A DNA stretch of 64,000 nucleotides from Chloroflexota bacterium (GCA_020161935.1 JAIUNI010000001.1:1240001-1304000); one strand, 5' to 3'; positions 22,879-33,170 are shown, numbered from the stretch's first letter. Notes: a model not told the origin generated them from the sequence alone. Numbers and translations: made by a program.

Positions 22879-24945
22879 ATGGTCAACACTGTAACACAAA
22901 GCACACTCCCATTTGCCAGTCCTGTCCTATTCTCAACCAAACCTAAATGGAAACCTGTCCACACCGATGAGGAAAAACATAAATATGCTGTCAAATCAGG
23001 CAAAGGTTGGGTCACACAAACAATCAATAGTGCTCAAGAGCTTTATGAGCATATTCGGAAAGGTCATCCCATTGCGCCTGTATTTGAGAAAGGCAAACGA
23101 CAGCAGGCCAATTTCCAGTCGGCTCAACTCCTGCTCTTGGATTTTGATGAGATTGCCAATCTAGGGATAGATCGCGCCATGTCCATCCCCTTCATACGTG
23201 ATTACGCAGCCATCCTCTACGAAACACCCAAATCAACACCTGAGAAGCCCCGACTGCGGGTTGTATTCATCTGCGAGAAGCCAATCACCGACGCAGGAGA
23301 ATATGAAAACCTACTCAAGCGGTTGCTACTTCACTTAGAGGTGACTTACGATTTCTATGCAGATTGGTCAACCGCCAATGCCGCACAATTCTTTTTCGGT
23401 TCGGATAAGCCCAATCCTGTTGTCAGAGACCGGATTCTGCCGGAATGGTTGATTCCTCCTATCAATTATTCACTGGAACAAATTAAGTTCCTACGCAGCC
23501 AACGCCTGAAAGACGCTCAAAGCTTTAAGGGGGGCGATTTTACTCCCACCAGCAGCGCTCAGGTTTTGGCTCAAGCCCTTGATACGACACCAGCATCCGC
23601 CAGTGACCAACATGCTGCCCCTACTGTTCAAGCCAAAACCCCCTTATCGTCTGACTGGCAGTTCATCCCCGAACAGATTAATGTGATTCTCAAAGTGTTA
23701 GACGTAACGTTTTTCCATGAGAGTGGCTTCGGGGATGCCTACTGTCCGTTTCATAAGGATGACAAGATGAGTGCGGGATGGAATCGGGATAAGCACTTCC
23801 TTCTCTGCAAAGCGTGTAGAAAAAAGTATCTAGCTATAGAGGTCGCCGCTAAACTCGGCCTTCCCCTACAGAGCGTTAGACTCAACCCAGATGGCAGCCT
23901 CTATTCACCCCCTAATGACGGACTCCTCCACTTGCCCAATTCGGTACGTGAATGCTTTCTGAAACATCAGATCACCCACGTTCCCCGACTCCTTGATTTG
24001 CTCTATATGAATGGGTTTCAGGCTGATGAGGTTTTCTGTGCGAGTACCATCCTCCCCCTATGTGAGAAACACGGTATCAACCGCAAAGCACTTGGGGAGG
24101 CACTCAAGCAGGTGGTCAAGGGGCAAGCGATATTCGTCCCTCACCAATCGTCTGATTCCACCCACCCTGATAATTTGGAGAACTTTTGCACGGTAGACTC
24201 TGGTGGCAGCCAGTCCCTATCCATACAGACATCTCACGATGTCAACGTGCAAAAAGGCACAGAAATAGCGAAGCGTAAGCGGGGTCGTCCTAGCCAGTAT
24301 TACCGCCTGCCATCCGTGAACGATTTATGTGGGTGGCTGGATGTTTTACCCTCCCGCAGTGATCGGCTTGAGCCAACCGACCTACGCAGTCCGGCCCGTT
24401 ACCGCAGCGCACTCAACCGAGCGTTGTTTGAACGTCGTCCTCAAGCCTATTCTCAGAAGTGGTTAGCCAATCGGCTGGGCGTTAAGGCCGTCTCTACCCT
24501 CTACCGTCAGTTCAAGGAAATGGAGGAAAATGATGGATTAGTTAAAACACCCCAATTCCATGAACGTTCAATCACCTTCAAGAATCTGGATACCGTGCCA
24601 GACGATGAGACAGCTATGACACTTAACAATCTGTGGCTGGAATGTGAGGGTTCGGACAAAAAGTACCCTCCCAAACGATCTGTGGCTGTACAGCGACTTA
24701 AGGAGGGTAACAAGGTCAGATTGATGAGCCGCCGCACGAATCTCTACGAGATCAACCGTGAATTGGCAGCACAGCAACAGGCCGAACGGGAAAAGGAGGA
24801 AGAGGGACAACCTCCGCAGCCCGACGCGCTATCAGAAGTTCCTTTACCTTCGGTAATGGTAATGGTGACAAAGCAACAGTCGGATGGAGTAGATGCTTCA
24901 ATAAAATCGGATACAGTACGGGATGTTGAGGGACGTTATTCGTGA
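22879..24945 (+). CDS. Replication protein: AEP-like primase with CHC2-like zinc finger (688 aa)
   Basis: I place the start at 22879, after AAGGAG. The N-terminal domain holds LLLLDFDEI (D88, D90) and later LRVVFICEKP and a region with FFFGSDKP, which fit an archaeo-eukaryotic primase core. A second part, around 285-325, has CPFH (C289, H292) and LLCKAC (C310, C313), like the CHC2 finger of DnaG-type primases. The C-terminal 200 residues look like winged-helix DNA-binding units. No helicase motif is present. It probably initiates replication of the excised island. Confidence 0.65.
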   Translation: MVNTVTQSTLPFASPVLFSTKPKWKPVHTDEEKHKYAVKSGKGWVTQTINSAQELYEHIRKGHPIAPVFEKGKRQQANFQSAQLLLLDFDEIANLGIDRAMSIPFIRDYAAILYETPKSTPEKPRLRVVFICEKPITDAGEYENLLKRLLLHLEVTYDFYADWSTANAAQFFFGSDKPNPVVRDRILPEWLIPPINYSLEQIKFLRSQRLKDAQSFKGGDFTPTSSAQVLAQALDTTPASASDQHAAPTVQAKTPLSSDWQFIPEQINVILKVLDVTFFHESGFGDAYCPFHKDDKMSAGWNRDKHFLLCKACRKKYLAIEVAAKLGLPLQSVRLNPDGSLYSPPNDGLLHLPNSVRECFLKHQITHVPRLLDLLYMNGFQADEVFCASTILPLCEKHGINRKALGEALKQVVKGQAIFVPHQSSDSTHPDNLENFCTVDSGGSQSLSIQTSHDVNVQKGTEIAKRKRGRPSQYYRLPSVNDLCGWLDVLPSRSDRLEPTDLRSPARYRSALNRALFERRPQAYSQKWLANRLGVKAVSTLYRQFKEMEENDGLVKTPQFHERSITFKNLDTVPDDETAMTLNNLWLECEGSDKKYPPKRSVAVQRLKEGNKVRLMSRRTNLYEINRELAAQQQAEREKEEEGQPPQPDALSEVPLPSVMVMVTKQQSDGVDASIKSDTVRDVEGRYS

Positions 24946-25056
24946 CAGCAAAAGGGATACCAATAGCCAGCGAGTTTCGCTCTACAATCCCTTCTCTAGT
25001 GCTTTGAAGCCTAAGCCAAAACCTTATAATGATGTAGAGGAAAACTTCGCCGCATA

Positions 25057-25085
25057 TTGACACCGTGTCTGCCACTACCCATAAC
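25057..25085 (+). promoter_or_regulatory. Promoter with embedded palindrome before the first TIR-NACHT gene
   Basis: TTGACA at 25057-25062 and CATAAC at 25080-25085 are 17 bp apart. The palindrome GACACCGTGTC (25059-25069) covers the -35 box, so a bound protein would block transcription. The receptor gene starts at 25177. The same palindrome recurs at 47859 and, nearly, at 37437. Confidence 0.5.
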
Positions 25086-25176
25086 GCAAACGCAGTAGGG
25101 AGCGCTGTGCTTTCGCTTCCAATCCGCCAGTTGCGCTATACTAGCGTGACCCACCTTAACATTGGAAGCTAAATGG

Positions 25177-28100
25177 ATGATTGAGTTTTCTATTGCAGCG
25201 CTCGCCGAACAAGTTGTTCAAGAAGTTGCAGCCAAAATTTGGGGCAGACCCGAACTCACCCGTCTACGCGAGCCGATAGAATCGGCCTTCAAAGGCGATC
25301 AATTCAGAAAGCTAACACGAGAGGCATTTGAGACCTTTGCCAAAGGCAGCCAAAGTGCGTTGCCACAGTTTTTTGACCCCGGCTTTATCCAAATGCCAGC
25401 CGTGCAGTCCCAACTCGCAAATCACATTGTGCGGGGTGAAGCTGCCGACGCGGATGGACTAGCCGAGCAATATACCAAGCGCTTCCTCCAACCATCAGAC
25501 GCGCCAAACGTCAAAAGGCTATTGGATACCTATCTAAAAGCGCTCCGCGAAACCTTTGCCAGTGATCCAACTTATGGCCCTTTATTGTTGGCGCGGGATG
25601 CACAGGCAATGGTGGCTGCGCTAAACAACCTACGTGGTGAGATGCACGAGCGTTTTGATGAGGTCATGACCTTACTCAACAAACTCTTGAGCGAACCCGA
25701 TTTCAAAGCGGTGGTTGAACGGCGCACGGGAACACACATTTTCCTCAGCTACAGCAGCAAAAACTCGGTGCAGGCGATAAAAGTCCGTAATGCACTACAG
25801 GATGCTCACCATGCCGTCTGGCAGGACGTGACTTCGCTGGTAGGTGGCGACCAATGGCAAAAGTCTATCGTAGATGGTATCAAACGGGCATATGCGGTCG
25901 TGCTGGTGATGTCGCAGCAGTCTAATGAGAGCTATTGGGTCACTGAAGAATTTTTGTTGGCGCGGGGGTTAGGCAAACGCATCATTCCCATTCGGATTGA
26001 TGACTGTGAACTGTTCGGTAAACAACAATTACACATCGTCAAAGCCTTCCCGGATTTTGAGGCTGGCCTACATGATTTGGTTCGTGCATTGCCAACGCCG
26101 CAGGAAGGGGCCGTACAAGCTTATCAAGACGCTGAAAAACGCCAAGATCGCCACCAATTGGAAGCAGATTATCTGACTGAACTGCTTTCCAAGCATCGCA
26201 TCTGGCAGACTGTGTACACGCCGATGGCTGGGGTCGGTCAGATGCGTATTGAGACGGCGGAAGATGCCGATATTGAGATGGTCATCGCGCCGACTGGCAT
26301 TGCTGCCGAGTTCGCGCTGATGATTGATGAACGGTTGAAGCCCGAAGCCCGTCAACAGCCTGTTGAAAAGAAAGATTACGCGGATATTCTGGATGCGGTC
26401 AAGGATATGCGGCAGCTTGTGGTTTTGGGCGATCCGGGAGCGGGCAAGACGACCACTTTATGGCGGATAGCTGCTGACTGCGCCGAACGAGCTAAGGCCG
26501 ACACGACTCAAGCAATCCCGATATTCATCCGCATGGGTGCGATTGGCAAAGACCAAACGGTTGAAGAATTTGTTCGCCAGCAGTTGGGTGCTTTAGGCGA
26601 TTATTTTGACGCGCTCTTGAAGGAAAATCGGCTGATACTGTTGTTTGACGGCCTCAACGAGCTTCCTGAAGCCAACCGTGACCAGCATTTGGAACAGGTT
26701 AAAAATCGGGTGACGTGGTGTCAGCAGCATAACAGTATCGCTGTCATTACCTGCCGGGAGTTGGATTACGTTGGGGCGCTGGACATGGGCATCCCGAAAC
26801 GGATCACAATTACGCCGCTTGACCCTCTCCGAATCCAGAAATTCATCAAAGCCTATATCCAGAAACCGCCACACAAAGCCGATGAGTTATTCTGGCAGCT
26901 TGCGGGAACAGAGGCACATGGCGAATGGGACAGTTTTGTGGAGGATGTTGGAGATGACCCTATAACCTTCTGGATTGCGACAGAACCACCAAAAAAAGCG
27001 CAAGGCGGTTGGAATGAGGAAAGAGGTTACTTTTGGCAAAGGTGGCTTAAACGACGTGAGCATCCACGAAGCTTACTTACACTAGTAAAAAACCCTTTCC
27101 TGTTGTTCATGATGATACAGGTCTTTACGCAGACTAAACGTATTCCGCAAAATCGCGGGACGCTGTTCAATACTTTTATTGAATACCTGCTGACGAAGCG
27201 CGAGAAGCTGGACAATGCCGCAGCCGAGAGCCTTAAGATATGTCTTTCAGATTTAGCCTACGAGATGCAGCGGCAGGGCGAAGGCACGAGTTTCAGCCAT
27301 GAGCAGGTGATGGTGTATCTCAAGGACACTCAGAGGCTTTACCAAGCCCGCAGTGCCAGCATATTGAGCGAAGGCGACAGCATACGCTTCACCCATCAAC
27401 TGCTGCAAGAGTTTTTTGCTGCCCAGCGGCTTGACCGTGAACTGCGGGACGGAACACCCGCGTCAACTTTTTGGCCTTCCGATGATTGGTGGTCGCCGCA
27501 GCGTTGGGAAGAAACCGCTATCTTATTGGCTGGCTTATATAGCAACGATACCACGCCCGTGATTGAATGGCTGCGCGACGTTCAGCCTGAACTGACCGCC
27601 CGCTGCGTGCTGGAAAGCGGGGCACACACACCGCAACAAACAGTTGAAGCGCTCCGTCCAAGGTGGCTACCACGCCTGACAGATTTACATAGTGACCCGA
27701 TGCCCGAAGCACGAGCGGCGGTGGGCAGGGGCTTGGGTATGCTGCATTTGGATAACCGGCCCGGAGTTGGTACGGTTACAATCGGTGAAGCAAAGATTCC
27801 TGACATGATCTGGTGTGAAATACCTACTGGAAGTTATACGATTGGTGGCGAGCCTAATGCTAATAAGCCACTATCGCAGCAAACCATCAACGTCCATCAG
27901 CCTTTTGCCCTATCCAAATATCCCATCACCTTAGCCCAGTTCCAAACCTTTCTGGATGCAGCCGATGGCTTTACAAACGATTTGTGGTGGCAGGGGCTAA
28001 CACAAGAATACAGAAAACAGCCGATGGCAGAGCAAAGATTCAAGTACGATAACGCCCCGCGAGATTCCGTGAGTTGGTATCAGGCAGTGGCCTTTTGTCG

Positions 28101-28536
28101 CTGGCTAACAACCAAGCTCGGTTACGAAATCAGGCTACCGACTGAACAAGAGTGGGAGGTGGCAGCACGCTATCCCGACGCACGCGCTTTTCCTTGGGGA
28201 AAAGAATATATCAACGGTTACGCTAATATTGACGAAACGGATGACAAGGGCGGAACTCATTTTCTACGTCAGGTATCGGCGGTAGGTATTTATCCACAAG
28301 GAATAAATCCAAACAACAATTTAGCGGATTTGTCAGGCAATTTGTTCCAGTGGTGTATTAATGACTCCAATCTCCCTACCAATATAGATTTCGGAAACCA
28401 AAGCCGAAAAGCTACACGTGGAAGTTTCTGGGGGACTAATAGTCGGGACTATGCACGGCTCGCTTCTCGCAGTTTTGGATCAGGTGCTGCTGTTGGATTT
28501 CGGATTTGCTGCCCAAATTATGTAAGTGGTCGCTGA
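25177..28536 (+). CDS. TIR-NACHT-FGE receptor protein (1119 aa)
   Basis: Domains in order are: a helical N-terminus (1-180); a TIR domain (185-305) with THIFLSYSS and a likely catalytic Glu in WVTEEFLLAR; a NACHT/STAND NTPase with Walker A GDPGAGKTT at about 418 and Walker B LILLFDGLNELPE; helical repeats; and a C-terminal formylglycine-generating-enzyme-like (C-type lectin fold) domain from about 875, ending GFRICCPN. TIR domains of this kind consume NAD, and NACHT proteins oligomerise on sensing. The FGE domain is the usual variable target of diversity-generating retroelements. The ATG at 25177 is preferred to a TTG five codons earlier. Confidence 0.85.
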   Translation: MIEFSIAALAEQVVQEVAAKIWGRPELTRLREPIESAFKGDQFRKLTREAFETFAKGSQSALPQFFDPGFIQMPAVQSQLANHIVRGEAADADGLAEQYTKRFLQPSDAPNVKRLLDTYLKALRETFASDPTYGPLLLARDAQAMVAALNNLRGEMHERFDEVMTLLNKLLSEPDFKAVVERRTGTHIFLSYSSKNSVQAIKVRNALQDAHHAVWQDVTSLVGGDQWQKSIVDGIKRAYAVVLVMSQQSNESYWVTEEFLLARGLGKRIIPIRIDDCELFGKQQLHIVKAFPDFEAGLHDLVRALPTPQEGAVQAYQDAEKRQDRHQLEADYLTELLSKHRIWQTVYTPMAGVGQMRIETAEDADIEMVIAPTGIAAEFALMIDERLKPEARQQPVEKKDYADILDAVKDMRQLVVLGDPGAGKTTTLWRIAADCAERAKADTTQAIPIFIRMGAIGKDQTVEEFVRQQLGALGDYFDALLKENRLILLFDGLNELPEANRDQHLEQVKNRVTWCQQHNSIAVITCRELDYVGALDMGIPKRITITPLDPLRIQKFIKAYIQKPPHKADELFWQLAGTEAHGEWDSFVEDVGDDPITFWIATEPPKKAQGGWNEERGYFWQRWLKRREHPRSLLTLVKNPFLLFMMIQVFTQTKRIPQNRGTLFNTFIEYLLTKREKLDNAAAESLKICLSDLAYEMQRQGEGTSFSHEQVMVYLKDTQRLYQARSASILSEGDSIRFTHQLLQEFFAAQRLDRELRDGTPASTFWPSDDWWSPQRWEETAILLAGLYSNDTTPVIEWLRDVQPELTARCVLESGAHTPQQTVEALRPRWLPRLTDLHSDPMPEARAAVGRGLGMLHLDNRPGVGTVTIGEAKIPDMIWCEIPTGSYTIGGEPNANKPLSQQTINVHQPFALSKYPITLAQFQTFLDAADGFTNDLWWQGLTQEYRKQPMAEQRFKYDNAPRDSVSWYQAVAFCRWLTTKLGYEIRLPTEQEWEVAARYPDARAFPWGKEYINGYANIDETDDKGGTHFLRQVSAVGIYPQGINPNNNLADLSGNLFQWCINDSNLPTNIDFGNQSRKATRGSFWGTNSRDYARLASRSFGSGAAVGFRICCPNYVSGR

Positions 28537-28599
28537 TCGCTGGACTTTGAATGAGGGTGCGAAAGTATCCCTGATATAGGTATTCTCGCCGACAGCGAG

Positions 28600-28833
28600 T
28601 CACACTCGCAGTTTCTCGGAATCGGATTCGTCTAATAACGATAAGGGTGGCTTAATCGGATGCGTATCAAAAATGTGACTGCGCAGACCCCATGTATCGG
28701 CGTAGCGCACACGATTAACCCAGCACTGTACGCTGGCATCCAATTCCGCAAAGGAAATACGTCCAGATTGGTACAGGTCAAGGTTATGTTCTAAACGGCG
28801 GGTAAAGGCCGCCGTGTTACGACGATTCAGTGT
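28600..28833 (-). pseudogene. C-terminal remnant of a DGR-type reverse transcriptase
   Basis: The frame gives about 78 residues: RRNTAAFTRRLEHNLDLY, then GRISFAELDASVQCWVNRVR, then YADTWGLRSHIF. This is the C-terminal thumb end of diversity-generating-retroelement reverse transcriptases, whose consensus has RRN-x3-F-x2-RL and W-x2-HA-x2-ADTWRLR. The palm domain with the catalytic YxDD is missing. The frame is cut at the junction with the receptor gene whose 3' end it overlaps by 17 bp. No start codon or ribosome site is present. I read it as what remains after a deletion that also removed the template repeat. Confidence 0.7.
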
Positions 28834-31800
28834 TTAGCTCAAGATTAGGGCAGCAAACCCGAAATCCGTATTCGTTTCTATTGTCGCTAGCGAATGCCCA
28901 GAGACGACTGGCCGCCTTCCCATCACCCGCAAAATAGCTCCACGAACCGCCCCGTAAACAACGATTGTCTTTACCTTCCGGGTCATTGTCTTCAGGATCG
29001 TTGTATGATACTCGCCATTTGTTAAGACACCACTGCCAAACATTCCCACTCATGTCCTGTAGGCCATTAGGACTTACGCCATCCGGGAACAACCCAACGG
29101 CGCTGCTGCGGCCTATTTCCGTTTCAATATAGTTCCCCTTGTTCGCATCAAATTTTGAACCATACGGATAAATTTGCCCATCATCGCCACTTGCTGCTCG
29201 TTCCCACTCCACTTCGGTTGGCAACCGAATTTCATAGCCGAGATTGGCAGTCAGCCAACGGCAATAGGCATGAGCTTCGTACCATGTCACCCCTACCACT
29301 GGATGATTAGCAAGATGCCATTGCGGGTCATTCCAGCAATTTTCTGGTTGCGTTTTATCCTCTCTCCATGACCAACCTGCTTCCGTCCAATACGCCCGGT
29401 TGTGGTATCCATCACTATTGACGAAGGCTTCATACTGAGCATAGGTAATCAAATATTGGCTAATACGATAACTCCCTAGAGCGACCGAATACTGTAGTGT
29501 TTCAGCAGCGTGTCTTTTAAAGCTACTAGGGTCTAGTAAATCGCTACTCGTCAAGAATGAGCCTGCTGGAACGTCGCACCATACTATTTGTGGCAATCCC
29601 GTATTGGGGTCTAAACAAACCCCTGAGCGTGGATCACCGAGATGACTCAATACTCGTCCGCAAGCTGCCCGTTCTTTAGGTGGCAGCACTTGCGGTGTTT
29701 CTATCAGTTTCAATAACCAGTTGACGAAATTTTTGCGTATGTATCGTTTACCTGATAATTTAGTTACATCTTGTTGTTCTAGTTCCTGCTCAAGTATGAT
29801 TTCGCCTGCCAACCAGACCGACCACCAACAAGGATCATCAGATTTTATAGTGGGATGCACTTCATTACCGCAGAGCGTTTCAATCAGTGACCACAAATCT
29901 TCATAGGCATCGCGGGCATTTTCACGATCACGCAGCACATCGCCTACCAACAAACAAGGAATACGCCAGAGTTGAGTGTGACTTTCTATGTATTCGCGCA
30001 CAGGCTCATATGAATCGGTGCATTCAGCCACAATTTGCTTTGCAGCCAAATACTCTTGGAATGTCCGGTGGGCAAAGCGAAAGACGTGACCGTCCGCTTG
30101 ATGACCGGGCGAAACCAATACGCCGGCATTCTCACTCAGGTACGAGACGAGTTGGGCAGCTTTGACCGAAGGATCGTCCATTTCCATCTCAAAGATATGT
30201 TTGGACAACAATTCACGCGGAATATCTACTGCCGTTTGTTCTTCACCAAAGCGTTCATGAACGGCATAGGCGAGTGCTGCCAAGCGCGACAATAAATCGT
30301 CGCGGGTCGTATTACCGAGTAACTCAGCTAAAGTGGGTGTACCCGGTTTGGCTTTCGTCCAGCGTTCCAGTAGCAGCAAGATACTCTGGCGGTAAAGCGC
30401 ACCTTTACGTGTCGGAAGTCCTTCCGACCCGCCAGCCGCATAGACTGTTGCCATCAAGGTGATGAAGAGTGGTGTATCTCTCAGTTCACGCGATATATTT
30501 TTTGCCTGCAAATCCTGATTAAGCCGTTTGGCCTGTTCATTGGCTGCATCTGTGGTATCACCCGATGCGCGATAGAGGTTCGCTGTCAACTGTTCGCGCT
30601 GCTGGTCTTCAAATGGCGCAAGTTCCACAGACGAAAAACCCGGTAACGACCAGCCTTCGTAAGCGTATGGACGGGAAGCTACCAAAATGCGGGTTTGACC
30701 AAAAGCATCCTCTAGTGCCTGAACCAATGACTTCAACTGTAACTGACGTTTTTGCAAGTTGCCTTTTCCACGCGGATAGGGCACTTCGTCCAGCCCATCT
30801 AAGATGATAAGTCCACGTCCCCCATCCAAGTCATTCCGTAAACTGCTGGCGTAATCGGTTAATGCTGTACCCAATATGTGCGTCTTGACATAGCTCCAGA
30901 AGGTGTCTACATGAGGCTGGGTTGTCACATCTTCAGCCAGCATCGTGCCGATTAAATGCCTCAGTTCCACATAGACAGGAACGAGTTCACCGTGCGACCA
31001 CTGCCCAATCTGCGCGAGATTGATTTTGCGAGTCTTATTTATCCACTGCTCTCCGGCTAGACACAAGGCTAGGTGACGGACGAATGAAGTTTTTCCCGAA
31101 CCTGGCCCACCCAATATCACTAAACGTGGACAGGCAGCAGCCGCATCACAAGCATCCAAGTGAATGTAATCGGAAAAGATACCGTCGTCTAAGCTAATAT
31201 AAAAAGGTGGGTTCGCGCTTTCGGTTCTCTGGCGTTCGGCCCAGTAATGTTGACGCTCCTCATCTAACTGAATTTGAATCGCGTCCACTAATGCTTCAAG
31301 CGCGGACAAGTCTGTCCATCCTTTGGGCCGTGTCCGATTTTCGGTGGGAATTGATTCTGGCCTTGGCCTGCCAACATGGATTTCTTGGCTGCGCTCGGCA
31401 ATCCACCAATCCGCTTTAATATAGAAGTTTTCAATCTCAGCACTGATAGCCATTTTGGTTGGCAGGGATACATAGATATCTTCCAACGGTACACCATCCG
31501 CTTGCGTATGATCGGGGTTGATCGCTGACAGTTGTACCCGTCCAACCTGTTGGATGAGCTTGGCAAGGTAGGCTTGATGTAAGTGGTATTCCTTCTCGCC
31601 CCGCTGCTGCCGCAGGTCGTGGGCGGTTACATTGATACCCTGTTCGCGCAACCCAACTAGCAGCTTTTGGAACTGCTGATCCCAATTGTCTATAGTCATG
31701 AGTTCGGATACGTTAGTGCGTTCTGGTAGGCCAATTTGAATGAGTCCGTCTGGCAGTTTTATAGCTTCCAGCATCATTGGGAAAATGGGTTTCTTGAATT

Positions 31801-32038
31801 CCAGCGCCTTACGAACTTCAAAACGAATCGGCTCAGACTCGCAAGCCAAAGGGGTTAGGCACAAGACCATCCCGGAACATTCACGCAAACCCGCTTCAAT
31901 TTTGGCTTGCCAGTCTGAGTCGCCTATATGAATATCATCACGGTCAAACCAAAGCGCATATTTCTCAGCACGAAGGTCGTCTTTGAGCTTTTCAACGCCA
32001 TTAGTCTTGCGCTTGTAGGATATAAAGAGTTTGGGCAT
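28817..32038 (-). CDS. TIR-NACHT-FGE receptor protein (1073 aa)
   Basis: An N-terminal TIR domain (1-135) begins KLFISYKR and has a candidate Glu in IRFEVRKAL. The NACHT NTPase has Walker A GGPGSGKTS at 310-318 and Walker B GLIILDGLDEVP, then ILVASRPYAYEGW. The C-terminal FGE-like domain (about 830-1060) ends with LRGGSWSYF...GFRVCCPN. It is convergent with the other TIR-NACHT-FGE gene. The reverse-transcriptase remnant follows it in the same orientation, as in DGRs where target, template and RT are collinear. It most likely was a DGR target and is now fixed. Confidence 0.85.
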   Translation of the reverse strand: MPKLFISYKRKTNGVEKLKDDLRAEKYALWFDRDDIHIGDSDWQAKIEAGLRECSGMVLCLTPLACESEPIRFEVRKALEFKKPIFPMMLEAIKLPDGLIQIGLPERTNVSELMTIDNWDQQFQKLLVGLREQGINVTAHDLRQQRGEKEYHLHQAYLAKLIQQVGRVQLSAINPDHTQADGVPLEDIYVSLPTKMAISAEIENFYIKADWWIAERSQEIHVGRPRPESIPTENRTRPKGWTDLSALEALVDAIQIQLDEERQHYWAERQRTESANPPFYISLDDGIFSDYIHLDACDAAAACPRLVILGGPGSGKTSFVRHLALCLAGEQWINKTRKINLAQIGQWSHGELVPVYVELRHLIGTMLAEDVTTQPHVDTFWSYVKTHILGTALTDYASSLRNDLDGGRGLIILDGLDEVPYPRGKGNLQKRQLQLKSLVQALEDAFGQTRILVASRPYAYEGWSLPGFSSVELAPFEDQQREQLTANLYRASGDTTDAANEQAKRLNQDLQAKNISRELRDTPLFITLMATVYAAGGSEGLPTRKGALYRQSILLLLERWTKAKPGTPTLAELLGNTTRDDLLSRLAALAYAVHERFGEEQTAVDIPRELLSKHIFEMEMDDPSVKAAQLVSYLSENAGVLVSPGHQADGHVFRFAHRTFQEYLAAKQIVAECTDSYEPVREYIESHTQLWRIPCLLVGDVLRDRENARDAYEDLWSLIETLCGNEVHPTIKSDDPCWWSVWLAGEIILEQELEQQDVTKLSGKRYIRKNFVNWLLKLIETPQVLPPKERAACGRVLSHLGDPRSGVCLDPNTGLPQIVWCDVPAGSFLTSSDLLDPSSFKRHAAETLQYSVALGSYRISQYLITYAQYEAFVNSDGYHNRAYWTEAGWSWREDKTQPENCWNDPQWHLANHPVVGVTWYEAHAYCRWLTANLGYEIRLPTEVEWERAASGDDGQIYPYGSKFDANKGNYIETEIGRSSAVGLFPDGVSPNGLQDMSGNVWQWCLNKWRVSYNDPEDNDPEGKDNRCLRGGSWSYFAGDGKAASRLWAFASDNRNEYGFRVCCPNLELNTESS

Positions 32039-32120
32039 GTTGGCAGGCTTCCGTAAGAGATCGGTTCTTACTGAAGAATATAACTTGCCGCGCGGGATAA
32101 CTGCAACTCAGGAAGGCTGG

Positions 32121-33170
32121 CTAATCAATGTTAATTGTCCAGTTCGGCACACGCTCTGACCAATCTACATCCTTACCAACATAAGCCTCTGTAATCGTCA
32201 CCGAGCTATGCCCCATGTTTGCGCGTAGCGCTTCCCAACTCATGCCAGACTGTTTGCTGATTTTGGCATAGGTGCGGCGGAGATCATGACAGGCAACACT
32301 GACTTGCTGCCCATTGTATTCGGCTGTATAGGAGCTAACTGCGTCCTCAATATTGCGCGGTGTGATTTTGTCGCCTGCACTGCTATAGGTTGTGCCTTGC
32401 CGCGTGGCCTTACCAACCTTAGCGCGTGTGACAATCTTAACCCCTCTAAAAACACGTTCAGTTGGATGCTCAAGGGGTGTTAAGCCTATGGTATCGGTAT
32501 AGGCTTTCACCGCTTTAATCACCCAACTCCCCCACCCATTTAAGACGACAACACGGGTTTTGTTATGTTTCCCCCGCACGACCTTAATCCCTTGCTGCCC
32601 ACTAGCATTAACCGTGCTGAAAACATCGCTCATGGTGAGGTTTGCGACTTCCGACACACGGAGGCCAGCGCCTAACATCACCGCAATCAAAGCGCGATCT
32701 CGCAACCCCTTCAGATGGTTAATGTCAGGCGATTTAATTAATCGTTTGGCTGCATCTAGTGCGAACCGTTTACCGTAGTCTGCTTCGGTCTTGTCTTCAT
32801 CGGCTAACGCGGTTTGCTTGGCATCTTTGACGCTGCACCATCGTTCGGCAGTCATTTGAAATTCTGGATTATCGGCGTGGTCGCTCATGGTGCGAATCAG
32901 CTTACGGGCAGCAGAGAGTTTAGCATTAACGGTACGAACAGATTTACCATCAGCAAGCATGACATCACGCCAGCGCTCTAGGGTTACTTTATCAGGCTGT
33001 AATGCGTGCGTCTCGCGCATGAAATGTAAAAGCTGCTTTGCCGCACCGCTGTAGTTCTTGGCGGATAAAACTGAATATCCTGCCTGTGGGGAGGGTATAC
33101 CTAGTGTTTGATCTATAAACGCCTCAAGTGGTGAATATTCGTCCTGAACTACAATATCTTTGGTCGTCAT
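32121..33170 (-). CDS. Second tyrosine recombinase (349 aa)
   Basis: Catalytic motifs are GAGLRVSEV (first Arg), HDLRRTY, MGHSSVTITEAYVG with the Tyr nucleophile, and an N-terminal core-binding domain at 15-110. It differs clearly from the island integrase at 19040. It lies in mid-island between the receptor pair and the SIR2 operon, so it may mark the edge of a smaller element nested within. No obvious repeat flanks were found. It is intact by eye. Confidence 0.85.
   Translation of the reverse strand: MTTKDIVVQDEYSPLEAFIDQTLGIPSPQAGYSVLSAKNYSGAAKQLLHFMRETHALQPDKVTLERWRDVMLADGKSVRTVNAKLSAARKLIRTMSDHADNPEFQMTAERWCSVKDAKQTALADEDKTEADYGKRFALDAAKRLIKSPDINHLKGLRDRALIAVMLGAGLRVSEVANLTMSDVFSTVNASGQQGIKVVRGKHNKTRVVVLNGWGSWVIKAVKAYTDTIGLTPLEHPTERVFRGVKIVTRAKVGKATRQGTTYSSAGDKITPRNIEDAVSSYTAEYNGQQVSVACHDLRRTYAKISKQSGMSWEALRANMGHSSVTITEAYVGKDVDWSERVPNWTINID

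Noticed and set aside
28537..28616. Template repeat of the retroelement
   Set aside because: No adenine-rich copy of the variable 3' ends could be found here or elsewhere in the window; only small CTCGC/GCGAG hairpins at 28585-28609 are present.
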